Assembly (NCBI RefSeq): GCF_001905545.1
Contig: NZ_LIPD01000009.1
Coordinates: 124,001-188,000 of the forward strand
Source of the DNA: Streptomyces sp. CB02056
Lineage (GTDB): Bacteria > Actinomycetota > Actinomycetes > Streptomycetales > Streptomycetaceae
DNA: 64,000 nt
Reading direction: 5' to 3'
Shown here: in pieces, positions 47,629 through 55,710 of the stretch
How positions within the stretch are numbered: the stretch's first letter is position 1
Layout of the letters: every line of letters starts with the position of its first letter
The notes under the pieces: model-generated
The model's input: only the letters and a program-made list of their open reading frames with translations
What the model was told of the DNA's origin: nothing
The model's database searches: none
Position numbers and translations under genes: made by a program

Positions 47629-47910
47629 ATGCGTCGTCGGATTGCCGCGGTCGGGATGCTGGCCGCCGCCGGAGTGCTCGCACTCGCCGTGCCCGCACAG
47701 GCGGCTACGGGGGTTCTGGTGGTGAACGGTGTGACGCACCAGAATCCGGCGCGGGGGTGCTACCCGACCGTGTCGCCGGTGGTCGTCGAGAACCTCACGA
47801 ACGTGACGGTCGACGTGTATTCCGCGCCGAACTGTCAGGGGACGGTGACGCGGGAGGTGGCAGCCGGGATGACCGCGGCGACGGTCGGGTTCAGCTACTT
47901 CGTCAACTGA
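47629..47910 (+). CDS. Small secreted protein
   Basis: 93 residues. A Sec signal (IAAVGMLAAAGVLALAVPAQA, cleavage after AQA) leaves a mature protein of about 68 residues with two cysteines (GCYPTV, NCQG) likely joined in a disulfide and many beta-branched residues (VLVVNGVTH, VVVENLTNVTVDVYS). Similar short exported proteins are common in streptomycetes; function unknown. AAGGGAGAA precedes the ATG. Confidence 0.88.
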   Translation: MRRRIAAVGMLAAAGVLALAVPAQAATGVLVVNGVTHQNPARGCYPTVSPVVVENLTNVTVDVYSAPNCQGTVTREVAAGMTAATVGFSYFVN

Positions 47911-47930
47911 GGCACTTCGTCAACTGAGGC
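47897..47930 (+). repeat. 17-bp tandem duplication over a stop codon
   Basis: ACTTCGTCAACTGAGGC is present twice in a row (47897-47913, 47914-47930); the first copy holds the stop codon of the small secreted protein, the second repeats it downstream out of use. Confidence 0.9.
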
Positions 47931-48072
47931 CGGCCCGCCGGCCGCGCGACGGAAAGGGGCCGGGGCGGTGCTCCGTACGGAACACCGCCCCGGCCGTCCC
48001 GTGGCACAGGAAGGCCCCGGTTCGTACAAAGGCGCCGCGGAACGATCCCCGGAAGGCACCCCAGGAGGTCCG

Positions 48073-49476
48073 ATGCAGATCCCCGGTCCCGAGCCGAGAG
48101 CGGACGGCGGGGTGGGCGCCATCGCGCGGGCGGGCGGGTTGCACGACTACCAGCTGTGGCTGCACGCCGAGTACGGGCCCGTCGTGCGGTTCCAACTGCC
48201 GGGGGCCGAAACCGCGGTGTCGATCGCCGACCCGGTGCTGCTGGAGGCCGTGGCCCACCTCGACGAGCGCCCGCCGGGGCTGTTCTCGTTCCTGGACCCG
48301 CTGTTCGAGGCGGGCAACCTCCAGGTGCTCCCGGCCGGGGAGCACGGCCCGTGGCGCCGGCTGCTGCTCACCGTCCTCGCCGGACGGCCCTCGCACGAAC
48401 GGCACTTCGCCCGCTTCACCGCCCTGGCGACCGGGCTCGCCGACCGCTGGGCCGCCCTGCCCGCCGGTCAGGCCGTCGAGCTCCAGCGGGAACTCACCGG
48501 GCTCTCCCTCCGGATGATCTGCGGCTACGCCCTGGACGGCGGGACGGAGGACCCGGACGGGGGGATCGAGGACCCGGAGGGTGTGGTCGAGGCCTTCGAG
48601 GCGGTGCTCACCGACCAGTTGGAGCGCCTCTACCGGGTGCCGTCCGAGCAGCCCCCGGAGCAGCGCGCCGAACGGGCCGCCCGGGCGCTCGCCCGACTGC
48701 GGGCGACGGTCGACCGGGTGATCGCCGCGCACCACCGGGGCCACCCCGGCGGCCGGAGCGGTGGGGACGGCAGCGGCGGGGACGGCAGCGGTAGGGACCG
48801 CAGTGACCTGATCGGCGCCCTCGTCGAGGCCGGGGAGAGCCCCGCGCGGATTCGCGACACCGTCCTCGCGGTGATGCTGGCCGCCCACCACACCACGGGC
48901 GTCGCCGTCTCCTGGACCCTGCACCTGCTCGCCGCCCACCCGGCGGCGGCCGCGCGCGTCGCCGAGGAGCTCGACCGCGTCCTCGGCGACCGCCCGGTGC
49001 CCGACCACGCCGACCTGCGCCGGCTGCCGTACCTGGGGATGGTCCTGCGCGAGTCCCTGCGCCGGTACCCGCCCGGCCCGTACGGCGCCCGGCTGACCAC
49101 CGGGCCGCTGGCCGTCGGCGGGTACGTCGTCCCCGCCGGGGCGGTGGTCTTCCTCCCGATCCGGGCCGTCCACCTGAACCCCGCGTACTGGCCCGAGCCG
49201 GAGCGGTTCCGGCCCGAGCGGTTCACCCCCGAGGAGTCGGCGGGGCGGCCCCGGCTGGCCTGGATCCCGTTCGGACTGGGGCCGCGCGCCTGCGAGGGGG
49301 AGGGCCTGGCCGTGGTGGAGGCCCAGGTGCTGCTGGCCGTGCTGCTCAAGCGGCTGCGCTTCCGGCCGGAGCCGGGCCACCGGGTGGTCCCGGTCGAGCG
49401 GTTCGTGCTCTGGGCCGCCGACGACATCCGCATGCTGGTCGAGCCGCGGGCCGCGGCGGGCGAGCCCGCCCGCTGA
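48073..49476 (+). CDS. Cytochrome P450
   Basis: 467 residues. Heme-binding loop FGLGPRACEG (Cys ligand near 415), K-helix ESLRR, and an I-helix AAHHTTGVAVSW in which the usual acid-alcohol pair is replaced by His-Thr, which may change oxygen activation. A Gly/Asp/Ser repeat interrupts the protein near 230-245. AGGAGG sets the ATG at 48073. No ferredoxin or ferredoxin reductase gene is adjacent, so redox partners must be elsewhere. Substrate unknown. Confidence 0.93.
   Translation: MQIPGPEPRADGGVGAIARAGGLHDYQLWLHAEYGPVVRFQLPGAETAVSIADPVLLEAVAHLDERPPGLFSFLDPLFEAGNLQVLPAGEHGPWRRLLLTVLAGRPSHERHFARFTALATGLADRWAALPAGQAVELQRELTGLSLRMICGYALDGGTEDPDGGIEDPEGVVEAFEAVLTDQLERLYRVPSEQPPEQRAERAARALARLRATVDRVIAAHHRGHPGGRSGGDGSGGDGSGRDRSDLIGALVEAGESPARIRDTVLAVMLAAHHTTGVAVSWTLHLLAAHPAAAARVAEELDRVLGDRPVPDHADLRRLPYLGMVLRESLRRYPPGPYGARLTTGPLAVGGYVVPAGAVVFLPIRAVHLNPAYWPEPERFRPERFTPEESAGRPRLAWIPFGLGPRACEGEGLAVVEAQVLLAVLLKRLRFRPEPGHRVVPVERFVLWAADDIRMLVEPRAAAGEPAR
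48760..48804 (+). repeat. 15-bp tandem repeat inside the P450
   Basis: Three in-frame units (48760-48774, 48775-48789, 48790-48804) encode GGDGS, GGDGS and GRDRS in a surface loop before the I-helix. Confidence 0.85.
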
Positions 49477-49522
49477 ACAGGCCCGTCGAACAGGTCGGCC
49501 GAACCGGTCTGGCGGGAAACCC

Positions 49523-49537
49523 TATCGCGATATATCG
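49523..49537. promoter_or_regulatory. Overlapping palindromes (PadR-type operator)
   Basis: TATCGCGATA (49523-49532) and CGATATATCG (49528-49537) overlap by 5 bp, a pattern like operators of PadR-type repressors in actinobacteria (from memory). It lies 65-80 nt upstream of the DUF1707 gene; no PadR gene is next to it. Confidence 0.6.
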
Positions 49538-49602
49538 TGAGTTCCTGTCCGCGCCGCTGACCCCAACGCGCGAAGACCATCGCCGAGTTCAGGACGGGAA
49601 GT

Positions 49603-50259
49603 ATGCCGGGAGAGATCGTGCCCGCCGCAGGGCAGCAGGCCGCCCGCGGCCAGGAGTCCGCGATGCGGGCCTCCCACGCCGACCGGGACCGGGTGGCCGA
49701 GCTGCTGCGCATCGCGGCGGGCGACGGCCGGTTGACCTCGGAGGAGCTGGACGAGCGCCTGGAGGCCGCCCTGTCCGCGCGGACGATCGGCGACCTGGCC
49801 GGACTCACCACCGACCTGCCGCCCGTCTCGCTCGCCCCCGGCGGGGTGGTGGCGGAGGTCAAGGACGTCCTGACGATCGACCAGCGGTGGAGCCGGGTCA
49901 GGCGGGAGGGGCGCTGGGTGGTGCCGCGACGCCTGGAGCTCTTCGTGGAGTGGTGCGACGTGACGCTCGACTTCACCGAGGCGGTGATCACGCAGGACAC
50001 CCTGCAGATCGACCTGGACATGGAGGGCAAGACCCTGACCCTGATCACCGGGCCGGGCATCGTGGTCGACGCCGACGGCCTGGCCCTGGAGTTCAGCCGG
50101 ATCAGGAACCGCCGGGCGCCGGACCACGGTGCGCCGGTCACGCTGCGGATCGAACTGGTCGGCAGGAAGCGCCACGGCCGCGTGGTCGTGCGCCGGCCCC
50201 GGCGGACGGCCGGACAGTGGCTGCTCAGGAAGCCCCTGGCCCTGCCACCCGGTGACTGA
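49603..50259 (+). CDS. DUF1707 domain protein
   Basis: 218 residues. The N-terminal DUF1707 motif is complete: MRASHADRDRVAELLRIAAGDGRLTSEELDERLEAALSARTIGDLAGLTTDLP in outline. It is followed by a beta-rich domain (RRLELFVEWCDVTLDFTEAVITQDTLQIDLDMEGKTLTLI in outline) of the cell-wall-active-antibiotic-response/DUF4097-like kind, and a basic C-terminus. There is no membrane segment. The operator-like dyads upstream suggest stress-dependent expression. Biochemical role unknown. Confidence 0.9.
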   Translation: MPGEIVPAAGQQAARGQESAMRASHADRDRVAELLRIAAGDGRLTSEELDERLEAALSARTIGDLAGLTTDLPPVSLAPGGVVAEVKDVLTIDQRWSRVRREGRWVVPRRLELFVEWCDVTLDFTEAVITQDTLQIDLDMEGKTLTLITGPGIVVDADGLALEFSRIRNRRAPDHGAPVTLRIELVGRKRHGRVVVRRPRRTAGQWLLRKPLALPPGD

Positions 50260-50331
50260 CGGTCCGTCATGGCGGCGGAGGCGGTTTCGTGTCGTACGCC
50301 GCAACCGTCGAGCTCCGGCCCCGACCTCCCC

Positions 50332-50337
50332 TACCCT
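50332..50337 (+). promoter_or_regulatory. -10 box, leaderless promoter
   Basis: TACCCT ends 6 nt before the ATG at 50344; no ribosome-binding site. Confidence 0.45.
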
Positions 50338-50343
50338 TCCTCC

Positions 50344-51162
50344 ATGCTCTCTGTGGTGGTCGCCCCCTGGGCGGGAAAAGCGGAGCCGGTGTTCGTCCAC
50401 AATCCGGACGAACTTCACGACGCCGCCAGCACGATGAAGGTCGCGGTGCTCGCCGCGCTCTGCCGCGGCGGGGCGAACCTCGACGCCGAGGTGCCGGTGG
50501 TGAACCGCTTCGAGTCCGTCGTGGGCGGCGAGTTCGGCAACGACCCGGACTGGGACAGCGATCCGCTGCCCTGGGAACTGGTCGGCACCCACGTGCCGCT
50601 CCGGCTGCTCGCCGAGCGGATGATCACCCACTCCTCCAACCTGGCCACCAACATCTGCCTGGCCCGCACCACCCAGCAGGCCGTCACCGAGGTGTGGCGC
50701 CGCGCCGGTGCCACCCACAGCTCCACCCCGCGCGGGATCGAGGACTACGCGGCGCGCGCCCAGGGCGTGCACAACCGGGTGACGGCCCGCGACCTGGTCC
50801 GGCTGCTGCGCTCGCTCGCCGGGGAGCCCGAACTCCTCGCCCTCCTCGAGTGCAACGAGTTCCGGGTGGACCTGGCCGCCGGCCTCCCCTCCAACACCCG
50901 GATCGCCTTCAAGAACGGCTGGGTCCCCGGTGCCCGGCTCGGCGTCGGCCTCGTCCAGCCGGCCGACTGCCCGCCCTACCTGATCGCCGTCTGCTACACC
51001 GGCCCGCTCGCCGACGGCACGGACCGCACCGACCCGGCGGCCCGCCTGCTCGCCCGCGTCTCCAAGGCGGTGTGGGACCGCCGGGACCAGATCAGCCGCC
51101 CGGCGCCGGTGGCCCGCCCGGTGCCCTCGGCCGGTCCTGCGCCGCTCCGCTCGGCGGGTTGA
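50344..51162 (+). CDS. Class A beta-lactamase-like serine hydrolase, no signal peptide
   Basis: 272 residues. Motifs in order: STMK (S29-x-x-K32), SSN in THSSNLATN (SDN-like, near 98), and KNG (near 181) in place of KTG. The fold is that of class A beta-lactamases and PBP-like esterases. No signal peptide or Tat motif is visible from this start or the alternative at 50269, so the protein should remain cytosolic, where a beta-lactamase would have no role. It is more likely an esterase or amidase on an internal substrate (inference). Confidence 0.82.
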   Translation: MLSVVVAPWAGKAEPVFVHNPDELHDAASTMKVAVLAALCRGGANLDAEVPVVNRFESVVGGEFGNDPDWDSDPLPWELVGTHVPLRLLAERMITHSSNLATNICLARTTQQAVTEVWRRAGATHSSTPRGIEDYAARAQGVHNRVTARDLVRLLRSLAGEPELLALLECNEFRVDLAAGLPSNTRIAFKNGWVPGARLGVGLVQPADCPPYLIAVCYTGPLADGTDRTDPAARLLARVSKAVWDRRDQISRPAPVARPVPSAGPAPLRSAG

Positions 51163-51333
51163 TCCGTACCGGCCCCGCGTGGCCGGTGCGTTCGCCGCGC
51201 TCCCCGTCGGGCTTCGGACCGCCCCCGTTCTGGTGTTCGGCGCCAAACCGTAACCGATCGTGCGCGCATGATGATCGGTCGGTTGCGGTATCCGATTGAG
51301 GCGTCCTGCTCAAGCGGTCGGGGGTGGGCTGAA

Positions 51334-52542
51334 GTGTCGTCCCGTCTACGCATACTCGCCCGGTGGGTCACGGCGACCGCCGTCGCCGCGGCCTACGTCG
51401 CGCTGCACCTGCTGGTCAACGTCGGCACGGGGGTGGATGTCGAGGCCAGCAGGGCCGGTGCGCTCTGGTGCGGGGCGATCGCCCTGGCACTGCTCGGGCC
51501 CGCCCTGTGGCTGCGGCACCGGCGCCGGTCCGGGGTCGCCGAACTCGTCGGGCTCGTCGACCGCTTCGGCGCGCGACAGCCGCGGTGGCGGTGGGCCGTC
51601 CGGATCGCCAACGGCGCCGGGTACCTGCTGTTCGGGGGCGGCACCGTTGCCGTCGCCGCCTCGGAGCGGGGCGAGGGCATGGGCCTGACGGTGTCGCTCG
51701 GGGTGCTGGTCGGCGGCGTGGCGGCCGGGGCGGCGGGACTGCTGGTCCTGCGCCGCACCCGCCCGCTCGCCGCCCGCGGGGCGGCCCAGGCCCTGTTGCG
51801 GGACGGGCGCAGGCCGGTGCTCTACCTGCGCAGCTTCGACGACGATATGACCGCCGCCCGGGTGGACGACGCCGCGGAGATCAACCTCCACAGCCGGGAG
51901 GAGCAGTTCGCCGCCGCGCTGGGCGCCGTCGGACCGGTGATCGCGGTGGGGCGGCCGGGGGAACCCCTGCCCCTCCTGGGCGCGGCCCGGTTCTACCTGC
52001 CGCTCGACGACTGGCAGGGCACCGTGCGGCAGCTGATGGACCTGTCCCAGCTGATCGTCCTGCGCCTGGGGAAGGGCGAGGGGCTGCGCTGGGAGATCGG
52101 CGAGGCGCGGGCCACCCAGCCGCCGGGGAAGCTCGTCCTGCTGGCCCCGCGCGGACTGTCCGAGCTGGCCGACCAGTTGAACGAGGGCCTGCCCACCCCG
52201 GTGCTGCCGAGGGAGGCGGTCACGGGTGAGCACTGGATCGGCGCCGTGATCGCCTTCGACGGCCACTGGACGCCCCGGGTGTTCCCGGTGGTGGAACGCA
52301 AGGGGCCGTGGGCGTGGATGGAGCGGGTGGGCCTCACCACGCCGCAGACGCCCACGGTGCACCTGGCCCACGCCATCCGGACGGCCCTGGCGGCCACCGG
52401 GTGGCGGCCCCGGCGGACGATGACCTGGCGAGCCCAACTCGCGACGAGGAAGGCGGACTTGACGGGCGTGGGGTTGGCCGTCGCGCTGACCCTGCCGGGC
52501 TGGCTCGGCTACCGGGTGCTGCAGCTGGCCGGTCTGTGGTGA
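51334..52542 (+). CDS. Membrane protein with TIR-like Rossmann domain
   Basis: 402 residues. Four N-terminal helices (to about 150) precede a cytosolic domain that opens PVLYLRSFDDD near 163, followed by EEQFAAALGAVGPVIAVGRPGE, a Tyr/Leu strand, DLSQLIVLRLGKGEGLRWEIGEA and KLVLLAP. The strand-loop order and the W-E near the fourth strand resemble TIR/STALD-like NAD or nucleotide-signal effectors. This is a resemblance by eye only. The GTG at 51334 follows GGGGGTGGG; an ATG at 51268 is also possible. A final helix lies at the C-terminus. Confidence 0.75.
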   Translation: MSSRLRILARWVTATAVAAAYVALHLLVNVGTGVDVEASRAGALWCGAIALALLGPALWLRHRRRSGVAELVGLVDRFGARQPRWRWAVRIANGAGYLLFGGGTVAVAASERGEGMGLTVSLGVLVGGVAAGAAGLLVLRRTRPLAARGAAQALLRDGRRPVLYLRSFDDDMTAARVDDAAEINLHSREEQFAAALGAVGPVIAVGRPGEPLPLLGAARFYLPLDDWQGTVRQLMDLSQLIVLRLGKGEGLRWEIGEARATQPPGKLVLLAPRGLSELADQLNEGLPTPVLPREAVTGEHWIGAVIAFDGHWTPRVFPVVERKGPWAWMERVGLTTPQTPTVHLAHAIRTALAATGWRPRRTMTWRAQLATRKADLTGVGLAVALTLPGWLGYRVLQLAGLW

Positions 52543-52572
52543 ATCGGTGACCCGACAGGAAGAGGGGGAAGC

Positions 52573-53223
52573 ATGGACAGGTCGAAGCAGCACAGGGCCG
52601 TGGTCGGATGGGGTGCCGCGGCGTCGCTGCTGATCCTCGCGATGGTGGCGGGGGACATACTGCTCGCCGCGGCCGACTGGCGCGTCTACCTGGTCGTCCA
52701 GGACGCCCTCGCGGGCAGGGCGACGGAGGCGGAGTTCACGGCGGCCGCCGACTTCTGGGACTCCGTCAGGGGGCCGCGGTGGTTCCTGTTGCTCGTCCCG
52801 GTCTACGCGGTGTTCGCCGTGTGGATGTGGCGGGCCCGGCTCAACGCCGAGGCGCTGGGCGGCCCGGGCAGCCAGCGCCGGGCGCGGGCCTGGGTGCTCG
52901 CGGGCTGGATCACCCCGGTGGCGAACCTCTGGGTGCCGTACCAGGTCGTCTCGGACGTCTGGAAGGCGAGTGCGCCCGGGCGGTCGGCTCCCCGGGCGCG
53001 GCTCGCCGTGTGGTGGGGAGCGCTGCTGGTCGGAACCTACGTGGGCAACGGGTACGTGAACCTGCTCAAGGACGAGTTCGACACGGTCGACGACCTGCGC
53101 CGGCTCGTGACCCTGTCCACCACCAGCGCGGTGCTCGACGTGGTCGCCGGAGCGATCATCGTCCACACCATCCACCGCGTCAGTACCTGGCAGACCCAGC
53201 GGCGCGCCGAAGCGCGCCGCTGA
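52573..53223 (+). CDS. DUF4328 membrane protein
   Basis: 216 residues, five to six helices. DUF4328 marks: ADFWDSVRGPRWFLLLVPVYAVFAVWMWRARLNAEAL and the Pro/Trp motif AWVLAGWITPVANLWVPYQVVSDVWKAS in outline. It begins 30 nt after the TIR-like gene on the same strand, with AAGAGGGGGAAGC as ribosome-binding site, and is probably its operon partner. Function unknown. Confidence 0.88.
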   Translation: MDRSKQHRAVVGWGAAASLLILAMVAGDILLAAADWRVYLVVQDALAGRATEAEFTAAADFWDSVRGPRWFLLLVPVYAVFAVWMWRARLNAEALGGPGSQRRARAWVLAGWITPVANLWVPYQVVSDVWKASAPGRSAPRARLAVWWGALLVGTYVGNGYVNLLKDEFDTVDDLRRLVTLSTTSAVLDVVAGAIIVHTIHRVSTWQTQRRAEARR

Positions 53224-53250
53224 ATCCGCCGTCGGACGGAACCGCGGCCG

Positions 53251-54384
53251 TCAGTACGGCTGCACGAGGACGTGCGCCGCGCCGGGGATGCCGACCTTGA
53301 GCAGCTCGTCCTCCTCCGGCGTGGTCGCGGTGCCCGTCTCCTGCTTGAGGACGGCCCGGGACAGGGCCTGGACCCACATGGCGCGCGGGCGGCGGCGGGC
53401 CTCCCAGGCGGTGAGGGCGGCCGGGACGGTGTCCTCCGCGTCCAGGCTCTGGGCGAGCACGAGCGCGTCCTCGACGGCCATCGCGGCGCCCTGGGCGAGG
53501 TGCGGGGTGGAGGCGTGGGCGGCGTCGCCGGCCAGGACGATCCGGCCGACGTGCCAGGGCTCCTCGACGGTGACCTGGGAGATCCGCGAGTAGACCACGG
53601 CGGCCGGGTCGGTGATCTGCGCCAGCGCCTCGGCGATCGGGCCGCCGAAGCCGGCCAGCCGCTCGCGCAGCTGCTCGTGGGCGCGCTCCGGGTCGGGGCG
53701 GAAGTCCTCGGCTTCGGCGAAGACCGAGCCCAGGTACATCTGCTCCGCGCTGATCGGGGTGAGCAGCGCCTTCGCGTTCAGGTTGCCGGAGGACATCACC
53801 ACGCCCCGCACCTCGGGCGAACGCGGGACGGTCACACGCCAGTTGGCGAAGCCGGTGTACTCGGGGGCGTACTTCTCGCCGTACAGGTGGCGGCGCAGCG
53901 GCGAGCCGATGCCGTCGAAGCCGACGACCAGGTCGTAGCGGCCGACCTGCCCGTCGGTGAGGGCGGCCTCGATGCCGTGGGCGTCCTCGCGCAGGGTGCC
54001 GATGGTGGTGCCGAAGCGGAGGGTGGCGCCCGCCTTGACAGCGGCGTCGGCGAGGACGCGGGCCAGCGCGGGGCGCGGGATGCCGTTGTTGGAGGGGGCG
54101 TCGCCCATCCGGGGCTGCGGGATCTTCGCGAGGGTGGCGCCGGCCGGGTCGCAGATGGTCAGCACCTCCCACTCGAAGCCGGCGGCGAGGCAGTCGTCCA
54201 GGACGCCGATCTCGCGCATCACGTGCAGGGCGTTGGACGGCTGGATGATGCCGACGCCGAGGGCCTCCAACTGCTCGCGCAGCTCGGCGACGTCGACCTG
54301 GTGGCCGCGCTCGGCGAGGGCGGTCGCGAGGGTGAGGCCGCCGATGCCGCCGCCGTTGACGAGGACGCGCAGGGGTCTGTTCAT
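53251..54384 (-). CDS. FAD-dependent monooxygenase (PHBH/UbiH type)
   Basis: 377 residues. VLVNGGGIGGLTLATALAERG is the FAD-binding fold, GFDGIGSPLRRHL the DG motif, and VLAGDAAHASTPHLAQGAAMAVEDALVLAQSL the GD motif with the full helix. It hydroxylates an unknown, probably aromatic or polyketide-like compound. It lies 140 nt behind cvnD on the same strand; conservon operons often end with an oxidative enzyme (usually a P450), so a functional link is possible but not shown. Confidence 0.88.
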   Translation of the reverse strand: MNRPLRVLVNGGGIGGLTLATALAERGHQVDVAELREQLEALGVGIIQPSNALHVMREIGVLDDCLAAGFEWEVLTICDPAGATLAKIPQPRMGDAPSNNGIPRPALARVLADAAVKAGATLRFGTTIGTLREDAHGIEAALTDGQVGRYDLVVGFDGIGSPLRRHLYGEKYAPEYTGFANWRVTVPRSPEVRGVVMSSGNLNAKALLTPISAEQMYLGSVFAEAEDFRPDPERAHEQLRERLAGFGGPIAEALAQITDPAAVVYSRISQVTVEEPWHVGRIVLAGDAAHASTPHLAQGAAMAVEDALVLAQSLDAEDTVPAALTAWEARRRPRAMWVQALSRAVLKQETGTATTPEEDELLKVGIPGAAHVLVQPY

Positions 54385-54524
54385 GAGGGGGGCTCCGAAA
54401 GGAAGTTCACAGGAGGTGCGGGGGTGCGGGGGCGGTGCGGGGCCCGGCCGGAGCCGGTCCGGCCGAGCGGGCACGGCGGTCGAGGGGAAGGGTCGGCCGG
54501 GATGTCGGTCCGGCCGGGGCCGGT

Positions 54525-55115
54525 TCAGCCGACGGGTGTGGCGGCGAGCTCCATCAGGTGGTCGACCAGGGCGAGCAGCAGGTCCCGCCCGAAGGCGCGC
54601 TCGCGCACGTCCCCGAGCAGCATCGGCACCTGCGGGTCGAGGTCGAGCGCGGCGCGGATCTCGTCGGGGGTGCGGGTGTTGGTGTTGTGGAAGCAGTTGA
54701 TCGCGACCACGAACGGGATGCCCCGGCTCTCGAAGAAGTCGATGGAGGCGAAGCTGGTCTCCAGCCGGCGGGTGTCGGCGATGACGATCCCGCCGAGGGC
54801 GCCGTTGACCAGGTCGTTCCACATGAACCAGAAGCGCTCCTGGCCGGGCGTGCCGAACAGGTAGACGACCAGCTCGGGGCTGACCGTGATCCGGCCGAAG
54901 TCGAGGGCGACGGTGGTGGTGGTCTTCTGGTCGACGCCGGCCAGGTCGTCGACGCCGACGCTGGCCCGGGTCAGGTACTCCTCGGTGCGCAGCGGGGCGA
55001 CCTCGCTGACCGAGCCGACCAGGGTGGTCTTGCCCACGCCGAAGCCGCCCGCGATCAGGATCTTGACGGCGGCCGGGGCGGCGGGGGCGTCGGTGGCGGA
55101 GTGGGGAGTTGCCAT
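54525..55115 (-). CDS. cvnD: Conservon small GTPase-like protein (CvnD)
   Basis: 196 residues. Walker A GGFGVGKTT near 24, switch-region TTTTVALDFGRI, G3-like DLFGTPGQERF equivalent (YLFGTPGQERF) and NxFH in place of NKxD. This is the Ras-like/ATP-GTP-binding conservon D protein, which cycles nucleotides downstream of CvnA-B. Start codon lies 2 nt after the cvnC stop codon, so the four genes are one unit. Confidence 0.94.
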   Translation of the reverse strand: MATPHSATDAPAAPAAVKILIAGGFGVGKTTLVGSVSEVAPLRTEEYLTRASVGVDDLAGVDQKTTTTVALDFGRITVSPELVVYLFGTPGQERFWFMWNDLVNGALGGIVIADTRRLETSFASIDFFESRGIPFVVAINCFHNTNTRTPDEIRAALDLDPQVPMLLGDVRERAFGRDLLLALVDHLMELAATPVG

Positions 55116-55117
55116 GT

Positions 55118-55705
55118 TCAGAGTCTCCGGAGTCCTTCGCGTACGGCCGTGAGCAGGCCGAGGTCCACGCCGCCGGCGGCCCGGGCCACCGACAGCGGCG
55201 CCCGGGCCTTCAGCAGGCCCTGGGCGACCAGGTCGCCCAGCAGGATCTTGGTGACCGAGACCGGGAGGTCCAGGCCCGCCGACACCTCGGCGACGGCGAT
55301 CGGGCGCCGGCAGCGTTCGAGGATCAGCCGGTGTTCGGGCTGGAGGCCGCGGGCACCGGCGCGGCTGCCCCGTGCCAGGGCGGCGTCGGCCTCCTCCTCG
55401 ACCGTGGTGAGCACGGTGATGAGGGTGAGGTCGTCGCGCTCGGGCGCGGTCCGGCCGCGGGTGATCGTGTACGGGCGCACCATGCTGCCCGTCTCCTCCT
55501 CCGCGTCGTCCTCCAGCTCGCTCCAGTGCGGCACGGTGCCGCGCCGCCAGGAGTCGTCCCAGCCGGACTGCCGGCCCGAGGGCGGGCCGGACGGAGAGCC
55601 GGGCTGCGGGCCGGACGGCGAACCGGAGGCCGGACCGGGTCGCGGGTCGGCCTGCCGGCCGTCGTCGAGGCCGTCCCCCCAGGCGTCGTTCCCGTACGGT
55701 TCCAC
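55118..55705 (-). CDS. cvnC: Conservon DUF742 protein (CvnC)
   Basis: 195 residues. A Gly/Ser/Pro-rich N-terminal tail (about 1-65) leads to the DUF742 winged-helix domain: MVRPYTITRGRT, HRLILERCRRPIAVAEVSAGLDLPVSVTKILLGDLVAQGLL. DUF742 proteins are predicted DNA-binding members of conservons. GTG at 55705 starts 5 nt after cvnB. The tail may be partly translated only if this upstream start is used. Confidence 0.9.
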   Translation of the reverse strand: MEPYGNDAWGDGLDDGRQADPRPGPASGSPSGPQPGSPSGPPSGRQSGWDDSWRRGTVPHWSELEDDAEEETGSMVRPYTITRGRTAPERDDLTLITVLTTVEEEADAALARGSRAGARGLQPEHRLILERCRRPIAVAEVSAGLDLPVSVTKILLGDLVAQGLLKARAPLSVARAAGGVDLGLLTAVREGLRRL

Positions 55706-55710
55706 CCTGG

